Positions 15,669 to 23,468 of a stretch of DNA of 52,185 nt are shown in pieces. The notes under the pieces are model-generated. The model ran no database searches. It was given only the letters and a program-made list of their open reading frames with translations, and was not told the DNA's origin. The translations under genes and the position numbers were made by a program. Origin of the DNA: Acidobacteriaceae bacterium (lineage in GTDB: Bacteria; Acidobacteriota; Terriglobia; Terriglobales; Acidobacteriaceae); assembly GCA_003151335.1 (NCBI GenBank), contig PLXE01000119.1, forward strand, positions 1 through 52,185. The letters are read 5' to 3'. Each line of letters starts with the position of its first letter. Positions within the stretch are counted from its first letter, which is position 1.

Positions 15669-17801
15669 CTACGCGAAAACCTCACTCGTCAGCTTGTCGT
15701 GTTCCGGTTGTGCTGGCGCTGGGCGCACAAGTTGTTTGTCCACCAGTTCCGCCAAGTCGATGGCGGTCATCTTTCCTTCCATGCCAGCGACCTTAATCGC
15801 ATCTTCTATATTGACCATGCAGAACGGGCAGGCAGTCACGATCACATTGGCCCCGACTTGGGCGGCCATCTGCACTCTCTTTACGCCCATCCTCTGATCT
15901 TCTTTCGGCTCGTAGAACAGCATCAGCCCGCCGCCGCCGCAACAGAATGAGCGGTCGCGGCAGCGGTCCATTTCGACTCTCTTCAAGCTGGGAATCGCAT
16001 CCAGCACCTCGCGAGGATCGTCGTAAACCTGGTTGTGCCGGCCCAGATAGCAGGGATCGTGATAGGCGTAAACGTTGTCTGCGTTCTCCACCGGATCGAG
16101 CTTCAGGTTGCCGGACTTCACTTCCCGGCAGATGACCTGGCTGATGTGCTCGACGGGCGGCACATCTTTGTAATCATGCTTCAGCGCGTTGTAGGCGTGG
16201 GGATCGGCGGTTACGATGCGCTGGACTCCAGATGCCTTGATGGCGTCCACGTTGTGGTCTCGCAACGCCATAAACAAAGTTTCCTCGCCAAATCGCCGGG
16301 CGTCATGTCCACTATCTTTTTCCGCTGACCCCAGGATTCCGAAATTCACTCCGGCCGAGTCGAGAATCCTCGCCGTGGCGCGTCCAATCGATTGCATGCG
16401 GTCGTCGTAGGAGGTGATACTGTCCACGAAGTACAACGTCTCCGCGTTGCTTTTGGCGTCCGCGGTCTTAACATTGCACGTCTGGGAGAACTCTTTGGCC
16501 TTCGCCCACTCGGCCCTTTTCTTCTCCATCTTGCCGTAGGGGTTGCCTCGGCTCTCGAGGGCCTTCAGCGGTTTCTGCAGCGACTGGGGTACGTTGCCGT
16601 CGTCGATCATGCCCCGCCGCAAATCGACAATCTTGTCGATGTACTGGATCAGCAACGGGCACTCCTCTTCGCAAGCGCCGCAGGTCGTGCAAGACCAGAT
16701 TTCATCTTCGGAATAAATGCCGCCGATCAACGGCGTGCCATTGTCTGAGCGGCCGAACATTGGATAATGCTGGAAGCTGTAATCTCTCGCTTTGATGGTG
16801 AGGAACCTGGGCGATAGCGGCCTTCCCACCGCATTGGCGGGGCACTGGTCGGAGCAGCGCCCGCAGTCGGCGCAGGAATAGAAATCGAGCATGTGCTTCC
16901 AGGTGAAGTCTTCGAACGTCTTCACGCCGAACGATTTCACCTGATCCAGATGCTCGTCGGCGACGCCCCATCTCACCGGCTTGACAGTTCCGCGCTCCAA
17001 CTTTGCGAAGTAAACGTTGAACAGAGATGTTTCCACGTGGAACTGTATTCCAAACGGCCTGTAACACAGCAAAAAGTAAAAGGTCAGCACATCGACAAAA
17101 TAGGAACTGAGATGGAGGGTCTGGAGTGTCGGCAACGAGGTCGAGCCGAGAACGCTCTTCAACACCCACGGCAATGACAAGACAGCCAGGAATTCAGCGG
17201 GCTGGCCTTGCTGTGTCTGATAGGCCGCGTTGCTGGCCTCAAAGAGGCTCTCCGACGCCATCAGCAGCGCAATCAACGCCAGGAGGAAGATGGCGTCCGC
17301 CGGGTGACCTTTCCCGTACCTGGACGGCACCGCGTACCGGGCAGGCTTGAAGACGATCCGGCGAACAGCGGCGACGATCATGCAAAGGAAGACAATGGTC
17401 GCGGCATAGTCCTTGACGATGTCGTAGATGTGGCCGATTTTCCCCGAGGAGCCCGGCAAAACGAAATTCGGGGAGACACCGAGAATCAGCAGCGAGAAGG
17501 CCTGGGTTGCCAGAATAAGGAAGCCCGCAAAGAAAAGGATATGCATGGTCCCTGCGGTCCGGTAGCGTGGATGCTTCCACTGCCCCAGCCAAAATTGCAG
17601 GACCCTTCCCGCCCGAACTACGGGTCGATCAAAGCGCCAATCGCGCTCGCCCCGTGTGAGCGGCAGAATGCGCCTGGCCGCAATGTAGAAAAAGCACGCC
17701 AGCCCCAGAACATTGAGGAGCAAGAACAAGTCTCGCCCGCTTATCAACCAGTACGTCACTTGCGCGGGTGACTGGATGCCTTCCACCATAATGCTCAACA
17801 T
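15669..17801 (-). CDS. EtfAB:menaquinone oxidoreductase-type membrane Fe-S protein (Emo)
   Basis: This 710-residue fusion has an N-terminal NarI-like membrane part with five or six hydrophobic segments (for example DLFLLLNVLGLACFF, TIVFLCMIVAAV, FLLALIALLMAS). It is followed by two 4Fe-4S motifs (CADCGRCSDQC near residue 310 and CTTCGACEEEC near 370). Then come two HdrD-like cysteine-rich CCG modules (DPCYLGRHN ... SFCCGGGG, and ACPFC near the end). This is the architecture of the Emo family, which links EtfBA to membrane menaquinone in bacteria that lack the flavin ETF-QO. It heads the etfB-etfA-acyl-CoA dehydrogenase unit, which supports the role. The start could be the ATG at 17801 (GGAG is only one base away) or the ATG four codons later at 17789, which has better spacing. 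Confidence 0.9.
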   Translation of the reverse strand: MLSIMVEGIQSPAQVTYWLISGRDLFLLLNVLGLACFFYIAARRILPLTRGERDWRFDRPVVRAGRVLQFWLGQWKHPRYRTAGTMHILFFAGFLILATQAFSLLILGVSPNFVLPGSSGKIGHIYDIVKDYAATIVFLCMIVAAVRRIVFKPARYAVPSRYGKGHPADAIFLLALIALLMASESLFEASNAAYQTQQGQPAEFLAVLSLPWVLKSVLGSTSLPTLQTLHLSSYFVDVLTFYFLLCYRPFGIQFHVETSLFNVYFAKLERGTVKPVRWGVADEHLDQVKSFGVKTFEDFTWKHMLDFYSCADCGRCSDQCPANAVGRPLSPRFLTIKARDYSFQHYPMFGRSDNGTPLIGGIYSEDEIWSCTTCGACEEECPLLIQYIDKIVDLRRGMIDDGNVPQSLQKPLKALESRGNPYGKMEKKRAEWAKAKEFSQTCNVKTADAKSNAETLYFVDSITSYDDRMQSIGRATARILDSAGVNFGILGSAEKDSGHDARRFGEETLFMALRDHNVDAIKASGVQRIVTADPHAYNALKHDYKDVPPVEHISQVICREVKSGNLKLDPVENADNVYAYHDPCYLGRHNQVYDDPREVLDAIPSLKRVEMDRCRDRSFCCGGGGLMLFYEPKEDQRMGVKRVQMAAQVGANVIVTACPFCMVNIEDAIKVAGMEGKMTAIDLAELVDKQLVRPAPAQPEHDKLTSEVFA

Positions 17802-18606
17802 CTCCTACTAGGCGAGGTTCCCGTTACTCCTGCAGATATTGTTCAGAGGGCCAATGCACGAAGCGGCTGCCGGACGAGCAGGATGAGGACACTGGGTTGG
17901 CTGGCTCCTGCTTTCGCCCTTGTGAATCTGAGGAGTCGCTCAGGAGCTAGTGCGCTGACCTGAGCACCCAAGAGTACGCCTCAGTTTGAAGGCGGAGCGG
18001 ACGCATGTCTGTGATGCGGAGTATGGTGTGCCTGTGACGCAGGGTACTTTGGGACGTGACGGAACACGACGGTAGAGCTTTGCGGCAACTGGCGTATAGA
18101 GCGTCAGCCCTGCTGAAGCGAGCAACAGTCTGGCTCGTACAACGCCAGCGTTCCGCTAGAGTATGAAACTCAGTACCATGACTGGCGAAGTCACGCGTAC
18201 AGAGGCCGCAGCAGCCGGGCCGGGCGCCACGCTGTTGTATGACGACTGGCATCCCGCGCTGCGGTCCCCAAAGATATCTGGCATGCAGATGGCGACGGCC
18301 ATGTTGCTGGGCTTTCCATTGGTCCCGGGACGGACCACCGCGGGCCATTACTTCGCGATTCGCGATACCTATCCACAAACCGGCTTCTAGGACATGCGCC
18401 ACAGCAGGACCTCCCAAATACCGTGATCGACCAGAACAGGACTTCGGAACAACTTCCGGAGTCAGCTTCGGGTGTGGGTCACTGTTCAGCAGCCGATGAG
18501 TCGCACGCCGAACTGTATGCGCCGATACCTGCCGGGTTTGCCCGTCAACCCAGAAACATTGGCGAGCGTTAAACGAAGTCGGTCCACTTTTCGATTGGGT
18601 AGAGCC
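17802..18606. other. Gene-poor stretch with a Rieske relic
   Basis: Apart from the relic at 18163-18390 and a degenerate copy of the dispersed repeat at about 18376-18450, I see no gene here. Short open frames lack ribosome binding sites and recognisable domains. Confidence 0.5.
18163..18390 (+). pseudogene. N-terminal relic of a Rieske [2Fe-2S] protein
   Basis: The 75-codon frame contains LLYDDWHPALRSPKISG, MATAMLLGFPLVPGR and YFAIRDTYP. These match the start of Rieske oxygenase-type ferredoxin domains (xYDDWYPALRS ... LLGxPLVLGR ... FAxRDxCPHRG). The frame stops just where the first ligand pair CxH should be. The Cys is Tyr, the His is Gln, and TAG follows three codons later. Nothing downstream restores the second ligand pair. 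The last codons coincide with sequence typical of the dispersed repeat family (AAACCGGCTTC), suggesting truncation at a repeat junction. It is very unlikely to be functional. Confidence 0.6.
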
Positions 18607-20943
18607 TTACTCGGGAAGTCCGAGGCGTCGCATCAGGTCTTTGAAGCGGGGATCAGCGCGAAGGGGGTCCAGCGCCGGGAAGCGAATGACGAAGAGCAGT
18701 TCGCTGTCTCCGTCAGAATAGGCTTTCTCCAGATATTTGAATGCCTGATCGCGGTCTCCACAGAGCGCGGCTGCGACGGCCACGGCGGCCGAGCGATCCG
18801 AGTCGTCCATCGCCAGGGTGAGGGCGAGATAGCCCTTGGCGTCGGCGCTGGCGGAGATCGGCTTCGGAATTATGTGCCGGATTTCGTTTACCGCATCCGC
18901 AAAGCGGCCCGTGTTGGCGTACAGCTGCGATAGCTTGTAATGCGCCGGAGAAAAGTTTGGATCCCGCGCAAGAATTTTCTGAAATTGCGCGAGCGATTCG
19001 GGATAGCGCCGGGCTTGCAGCAACATCAGGGCGTAGTTTGCGTTGACGATCGAGGAAAGCGGGTCGAGCGATAACGCAATTCGAAACTGTTCCAGCGCCT
19101 CGTCGTTGCGGTTTTGGGGAGCGAGATAGTTCATGGCATAGAAATAGTGGGCGGTGGCGTTGTTGGAGTTTAACTCAATGGCACGGCGAAATTCGGACTC
19201 CGCCTCTTTCCATTTCCACTCGTTCGCCAGCGCGATGGCGCGCGCGGTGTGGGCCTCGGGCAGCGTGTCATCGAGTTCGACAGCTTTGCGCACCGCCTCG
19301 TCGGCCAGCAGTTCCGCCTGCTTCGACGGCATTGGAATATAGCTGGGGGCAATGTTATAGGTGTCGGCAAGCCCCGAGTAAGCGAGCGCGTAGTTGGGGT
19401 CGGCGGCGATCGCCTGCTGGAATAAACCAATGCTCTTCTGGATGCCCTCCGGGGTACGCCCATACCAGAGCTGGCGCCCTTCGAGGTACAGCCGGTAGGC
19501 TTCCGGGTTGGTGGTTCCGGCGCGGCCCAGCCGCTGTTGCTCGTTGCCGGTCAGGTGGATTCGCAGGCTGTTGGAAATGTCGCGGGTGATCTCGCTCTGC
19601 ACTTCGGTGACGTCGGCCAGCTTGCGGACGTAGTGCGAGCCCCACAGCTCCGCGCCATCGGCTGTATCGACCAGGTCGGCATCGACACCCACTTCGTCGT
19701 CATGCTGCGTGATGCGTCCCATCAGAACGGCGCCAACCTTGAGCGTCTGGCCAATCTGGCGGGGGTCGTCTTCTTTCCCCTTAAAGCGGAAGACCGTGCT
19801 GCGGGCCATGACTTTGATGTTTGGCAGTTGAGAAAGAGTGCCGATCAGGCTCTCGGTCAAGCCATCGCCGAGGTACTCGTTGTTTGCGTCAGATGTTGCG
19901 TTGACGAATGGTAGCACGGCAATGGAAGTAATTTGCGGTGTGGCGGCCTTGGTGCGCCAGTACCAAATCCCAGCCGCCGCTACGGCGATGAGCAGGACGA
20001 CAATTGCCGTGACCCAAACCTTGCGGGCTGACGTTATTGGGCGTGCGGCCGGCGATACAGCAACTGATTTTCCCGATTCCGTTTCCCGATTCAGCCGCTT
20101 GAGGTCCGCTCGCATTTCGGACGCATGCTGGTAACGCAAACCCCGGTCCTTCTCCAGCGCCTTGTGGATGATGCGTTCCAGATCGGCTGGCACTTCAGGG
20201 TTCAGCCGCACCGCCGCTGTGGGCGTCCCATCCAGAATGGCTTTGAAGATGACAGCAGAACTCTCTCCGCGAAACGGCAGTGTGCCCGTCGCCATCTCGT
20301 ACAACACTGCGCCGAAGGAGAATAAATCGCTCCTCGCATCCAGTTCTTTCCCGCGCGCCTGCTCTGGCGACATATAAGCGACCGTGCCCAGCGTAGAACC
20401 TGGGCTGGTCAAGTGCTGCTCATCCGTGGGCATCGTGCTGACTGCCACAATCTTGTTCGACGAACTGGCCGTGGGCGCGACCTTTGCCAGCCCGAAATCG
20501 AGGATCTTGGCGTGACCACGCTTGGTGACAAAGATGTTGGCGGGTTTGATATCGCGGTGGACGATCCCTTCGGCATGCGCGGCATCCAATCCGTCGGCAA
20601 TCTCAATGGCCAGCGAGAGCACCGTCTCGATGTCTAACGGCTTTCCCGCGATGAGATGCTTCAGCGTTACGCCGTCCAGAAACTCCATGGCGATGAACGA
20701 CTGCTCACCGTGTTTGCCGATTTCGTAGATGGTGCAAATATTGGGATGATTGAGAGCGGAGGCTGCTCGCGCCTCCCGGCGAAAGCGTTCCAGGGCTGCC
20801 GGGTCCTTCGAAAGTTCATCGGGCAGGAATTTGAGGGCGACGAAGCGGCCAAGCTCAATGTCCTCAGCCTTGTACACAACACCCATGCCACCGCCCCCGA
20901 GTTTCTCGACGATGCGGTAATGGGAGATGATCTGGTCGATCAT
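18607..20943 (-). CDS. Membrane Ser/Thr protein kinase with TolB/FlgO-like domain and TPRs
   Basis: This 778-residue PknB-type kinase has its catalytic domain at about 1-275: glycine loop KLGGGGMG, Lys38 in [14 protein letters not shown] with Asp131, and DFG at 149-151. A transmembrane helix near 310-330 ([20 protein letters not shown]) separates it from an outer part. That part starts IAVLPFVN and [10 protein letters not shown], a TolB/FlgO-like fold that precedes TPRs in many bacterial regulators, and continues with several TPR units ([38 protein letters not shown]). The outer half probably senses an envelope signal or partner. The start aligns residue for residue with the two paralogues. 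There is no good ribosome binding site, but a promoter at 20972-21000 fits. Target proteins are unknown. Confidence 0.9.
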   Translation of the reverse strand: MIDQIISHYRIVEKLGGGGMGVVYKAEDIELGRFVALKFLPDELSKDPAALERFRREARAASALNHPNICTIYEIGKHGEQSFIAMEFLDGVTLKHLIAGKPLDIETVLSLAIEIADGLDAAHAEGIVHRDIKPANIFVTKRGHAKILDFGLAKVAPTASSSNKIVAVSTMPTDEQHLTSPGSTLGTVAYMSPEQARGKELDARSDLFSFGAVLYEMATGTLPFRGESSAVIFKAILDGTPTAAVRLNPEVPADLERIIHKALEKDRGLRYQHASEMRADLKRLNRETESGKSVAVSPAARPITSARKVWVTAIVVLLIAVAAAGIWYWRTKAATPQITSIAVLPFVNATSDANNEYLGDGLTESLIGTLSQLPNIKVMARSTVFRFKGKEDDPRQIGQTLKVGAVLMGRITQHDDEVGVDADLVDTADGAELWGSHYVRKLADVTEVQSEITRDISNSLRIHLTGNEQQRLGRAGTTNPEAYRLYLEGRQLWYGRTPEGIQKSIGLFQQAIAADPNYALAYSGLADTYNIAPSYIPMPSKQAELLADEAVRKAVELDDTLPEAHTARAIALANEWKWKEAESEFRRAIELNSNNATAHYFYAMNYLAPQNRNDEALEQFRIALSLDPLSSIVNANYALMLLQARRYPESLAQFQKILARDPNFSPAHYKLSQLYANTGRFADAVNEIRHIIPKPISASADAKGYLALTLAMDDSDRSAAVAVAAALCGDRDQAFKYLEKAYSDGDSELLFVIRFPALDPLRADPRFKDLMRRLGLPE

Positions 20944-20971
20944 TAAAGGATGTCTGGCCTCGGGTCACCTC

Positions 20972-21000
20972 ATCTTAAGGAGGCGGCCTCGGCCAGTCAA
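20972..21000 (-). promoter_or_regulatory. Sigma-70-type promoter of the TPR kinase
   Basis: On the minus strand TTGACT (20995-21000), a 17-bp spacer and TAAGAT (20972-20977) precede the kinase ATG at 20943 by about 28 bp. The same two hexamers and spacer occur upstream of the kinase at 23469. Confidence 0.65.
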
Positions 21001-21130
21001 TGCGTAACTGCTCTGGCAGGAGTGTGCAGAACCCGGAAACATCAGTTATGTAAGGACATATTCGTCGGAGGAACTGCACCGTCATTTCGATTCGAGCCAG
21101 TAATAACTCCTGGGTGGTCGATCAACCGAC

Positions 21131-21212
21131 AGTTGGCCGGAAACGGGCTTCGAGGAGATCGGTGCGCAAGCGGTATTCAGCAGCACCACACTACCCCCAA
21201 GAAGACTTCGGC
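21131..21212 (+). repeat. Dispersed intergenic repeat, diverged copy
   Basis: Aligns without gaps over about 82 bp with the copies at 22530-22610 and 26522-26605. Shared blocks include AGTTGGCC, GCTTCGAGGAGATC, CACACTACC and AAGAAGACTTC. Confidence 0.7.
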
Positions 21213-21511
21213 ACAACTGTCTCAGACCGCGTCCGGGCGGTGGCCGTTCACAGGCCAACCGTTGCGCTGCGCTGCGGGTAGCTTCCTGTTTGCCCAAGAT
21301 TCGCACTGACATTCTTGTGTACCCGTTTGCCAATCACTGCTGCGAAGCTCGCCTTAGTGGTTCGCTTTCGGGCTCAAGTTCAGCTATGGGCAAAGGCCGG
21401 TTACGACCCGGCTCACCGCGGTTGTGCTCTCCGCATCGACACGATAAGATTGGCAGACTCTGGCCGGGTGGGGCGAAGCAGACAAGAGCACGTGCTTTGG
21501 GGGAGCCGCTA

Positions 21512-22453
21512 ATGCCAGCGGAAACGTCGTCAGCCTATCTGCACAGATCTTCAGCACGAGGAAGCATGGTTTTTCGGCCTCGCATTCGCCAGTCCGGCTG
21601 TGCCGGCCTTCTCTGGCTGGTACTGCTGGCGTCGTGGTCAACCGCGCCTGCGCTCGAGATACCGGATGACGCAAGCGCCGCAACCTCCTCTGCTACAGCA
21701 GGCACGACTCTGCCGGACGCCCCCTCGGCGACGCCATCGAATAGTTACGGGGTAAGCCTCGGGACAGCCGTCAAAACGATCGGCTCCGACGAATGGCATA
21801 TCCTGAAGTACCCGTTCCAGAAGAAAGCCATCGTCTGGGATGCGCTAGTGGTCGGCGCTACCGGAGTGCTGATCGCCAACGATGAGAGCGTGGCGCACCA
21901 GGTTTCGCCAAGTTGGCACAACACCAGCATCAATGTGTCCAATGCTGGTGTCTACGGCTTGGGCGCTACTGCCGGAGGCATCTTCTTCACCGGCCTGATC
22001 ACCCATAACGAGCACGCCACTAACACCGGCATACGCAGCGCGGAAGCCAGCGTCGACAGCGTCATCCTGTATGCTGCCCTGAAGGCGATTTTGGCGCGGC
22101 AACGGCCCTACATGGGCCAGGGCGATGGGAAGTTTTTTTCCGGCAATTGGACCAGCGGCTCCTTCCCCTCGGGACACGCAACCTTCGCCTGGACGCTGGC
22201 TTCCGTTATGGCGCACGAGTACCCGAACTGGCCGATGCGCCTGCTGATGTATGGCGCGGCGACAGCCGTCAGCACAACCCGCGTGACCGGGGGAGTCCAC
22301 TTCCCCTCTGACGTCTTCTCGGGATCGGTGATCGGCTACGGCGTCGGGACCTACGTCGCACACAAGGACCGGCACAAGGACCCATCGCCCCATTCGCAGA
22401 ACAAGCTCAACCGTCTGCAGAACGCGGTCCTGGAACACGTGGCTATTCAGTAG
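21512..22453 (+). CDS. PAP2-family phosphatase, exported or membrane-anchored
   Basis: The 313-residue protein carries all three PAP2 motifs in order: KAILARQRP (K-x6-RP), FPSGH, and TTRVTGGVHFPSD (R-x5-H-x3-D). These form the phosphohistidine active site of lipid phosphatases such as undecaprenyl-pyrophosphate or phosphatidate phosphatases. The N-terminus has a hydrophobic stretch (AGLLWLVLLASW) ending near TAPALE, a plausible signal peptide or anchor. More hydrophobic segments in the second half suit a membrane enzyme. The ATG at 21512 was chosen because a GGGGGAG box stands six bases upstream; the frame is open further upstream without a start signal. A second ATG at codon 19 would give a tidier signal peptide. 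Substrate unknown. It stands alone between two kinases. Confidence 0.85.
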   Translation: MPAETSSAYLHRSSARGSMVFRPRIRQSGCAGLLWLVLLASWSTAPALEIPDDASAATSSATAGTTLPDAPSATPSNSYGVSLGTAVKTIGSDEWHILKYPFQKKAIVWDALVVGATGVLIANDESVAHQVSPSWHNTSINVSNAGVYGLGATAGGIFFTGLITHNEHATNTGIRSAEASVDSVILYAALKAILARQRPYMGQGDGKFFSGNWTSGSFPSGHATFAWTLASVMAHEYPNWPMRLLMYGAATAVSTTRVTGGVHFPSDVFSGSVIGYGVGTYVAHKDRHKDPSPHSQNKLNRLQNAVLEHVAIQ

Positions 22454-22470
22454 CTGTTACACCACGTCAA

Positions 22471-22610
22471 GAAAAGAAGACCCCCGAAAAGTCGACCAAT
22501 GATTGTGGATCTGTGGTCTGGCAACACGAGGTTGGCCCAAAACTAGCTTCGGGGAGATCAGGCGAAAGCAGCGCTCCGTAACAACACACTTCCTCGAACC
22601 GGACTTCTGG
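22471..22610 (+). repeat. Dispersed intergenic repeat, copy A (92 bp identical to copy B)
   Basis: Positions 22507-22598 are identical to 26499-26590, and the 36 bp before them align without gaps to 26463-26498 with about eight changes. It lies in direct orientation relative to copy B, 3,992 bp away. No transposase or terminal inverted repeats are visible. Confidence 0.9.
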
Positions 22611-22891
22611 CCCGCGCCGATAGGCTGTCGTGAACACCCCCACTCGCGACCTGACCCAAACGGGCCGTTCAGGGGACATGGGACGCTGATTGCTTACGAA
22701 ATGTTTGCCCGTCATCCGCCCACAATCGGCGCCACCCGCCAAGGGTGCTTCGAGCTTCCCAGCTCGGGTCTCCCTGCGGAGCATTCACTTGTGCGCAGAA
22801 GCCGTTAATCCGGCGAAGGCCTCTTACTTGCCTGCGAGACTTGGAGCGCAGCTTGATTAAAGTAGTGATGCTGGTAAGTGGCTGCGGTCGA
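22611..22891. other. Intergenic stretch without recognisable features
   Basis: About 280 bp between repeat A and the cupin gene end. I see nothing in it. Confidence 0.4.
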
Positions 22892-23164
22892 TCATGCGGT
22901 AACAATGACGCCGGTGCACGGACTCTTGCTAGCACGGTGATAGCTGTGCCGCACTCCCGAATCAAAGTACACGGCGTCTCCTGATTCGAGGTTGACTGTC
23001 TCGGAGCCGATCGTGAGCTCCAGTTTTCCGGAAATTAGATAAAGCAATTCCACGCCCGGATGCTGGTGAGGCCGCGACCTGTCAGAGGCAATGGCTTCGA
23101 ATTCCGCGTAGAAGGCATTTAGCTTCCGTTCTGTAGCTTTGAAGTCCAGGCGAGTACCAGACAC
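22892..23164 (-). CDS. Small cupin-domain protein, possibly the remnant of an XRE-cupin regulator
   Basis: The 90-residue frame is one cupin-2 barrel: RPHQHPGVELLYLISGKLEL supplies the metal-ligand His/Glu set, and LESGDAVYFDSGVRHSYHR the second motif with its His. In XRE-cupin transcriptional regulators this exact domain forms the C-terminal half after a helix-turn-helix. Here the start is a GTG, with an in-frame stop three codons upstream and no clear ribosome binding site. It may be a truncated regulator rather than a free-standing cupin. No HTH coding sequence is seen upstream, where a kinase-start relic is found instead. Ligand unknown. Confidence 0.55.
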   Translation of the reverse strand: MSGTRLDFKATERKLNAFYAEFEAIASDRSRPHQHPGVELLYLISGKLELTIGSETVNLESGDAVYFDSGVRHSYHRASKSPCTGVIVTA

Positions 23165-23310
23165 CGATTGTCACGTCACCTATTCAGGAAATCCGAGAGG
23201 CGCAGGGGGTGCAGGCCCGTGATCGATGCGCTGGCGTAGGTCGCCTCGGTTGACTTGTCCTTGCTTGCGCCCTAACATTGCTGCCCTGAGGACGGAACTT
23301 CCTTCATTCG

Positions 23311-23373
23311 GTGGCCAGACCGTCTCGCACTACGGCATCACCCGGCCAATTGGGCAGCGGCGGATGGGCGCGG
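23311..23373 (+). pseudogene. Relic of a Ser/Thr kinase gene start
   Basis: This 63-bp piece closely matches the first 63 bp of the kinase gene that starts at 23469 (GGQTVSHYGIT versus IGQTISHYRIT, and GGCCAATTGGGCAG in both). It has one extra base before GGCCAATT and one missing base before ATGGGC, so the frame is disturbed in the middle and then restored. Nothing further downstream resembles a kinase. It is a decayed partial duplication. Confidence 0.7.
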
Positions 23374-23416
23374 TACAAGGGGGTAATCTGAGGGCAGTGT
23401 ACCTTGTAATCAGCGT

Positions 23417-23445
23417 TTGACTGTCCCCGCAGCCCCGCCTAAGAT
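23417..23445 (+). promoter_or_regulatory. Sigma-70-type promoter of the beta-propeller kinase
   Basis: TTGACT (23417-23422), a 17-bp spacer and TAAGAT (23440-23445) lie 23 bp before the ATG. The predicted leader is under 20 nt and lacks a clear Shine-Dalgarno sequence. Confidence 0.65.
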
Positions 23446-23468
23446 GAACATCCCGAAACCGAACATTC

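Larger units (their letters stand above)
20944..21511. other. Intergenic region between divergent kinase and PAP2 genes
   Basis: It holds the kinase promoter and a copy of the dispersed repeat (21131-21212). The open frame from 21290 is only the in-frame 5' extension of the PAP2 gene and has no coding signs of its own. Confidence 0.5.
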
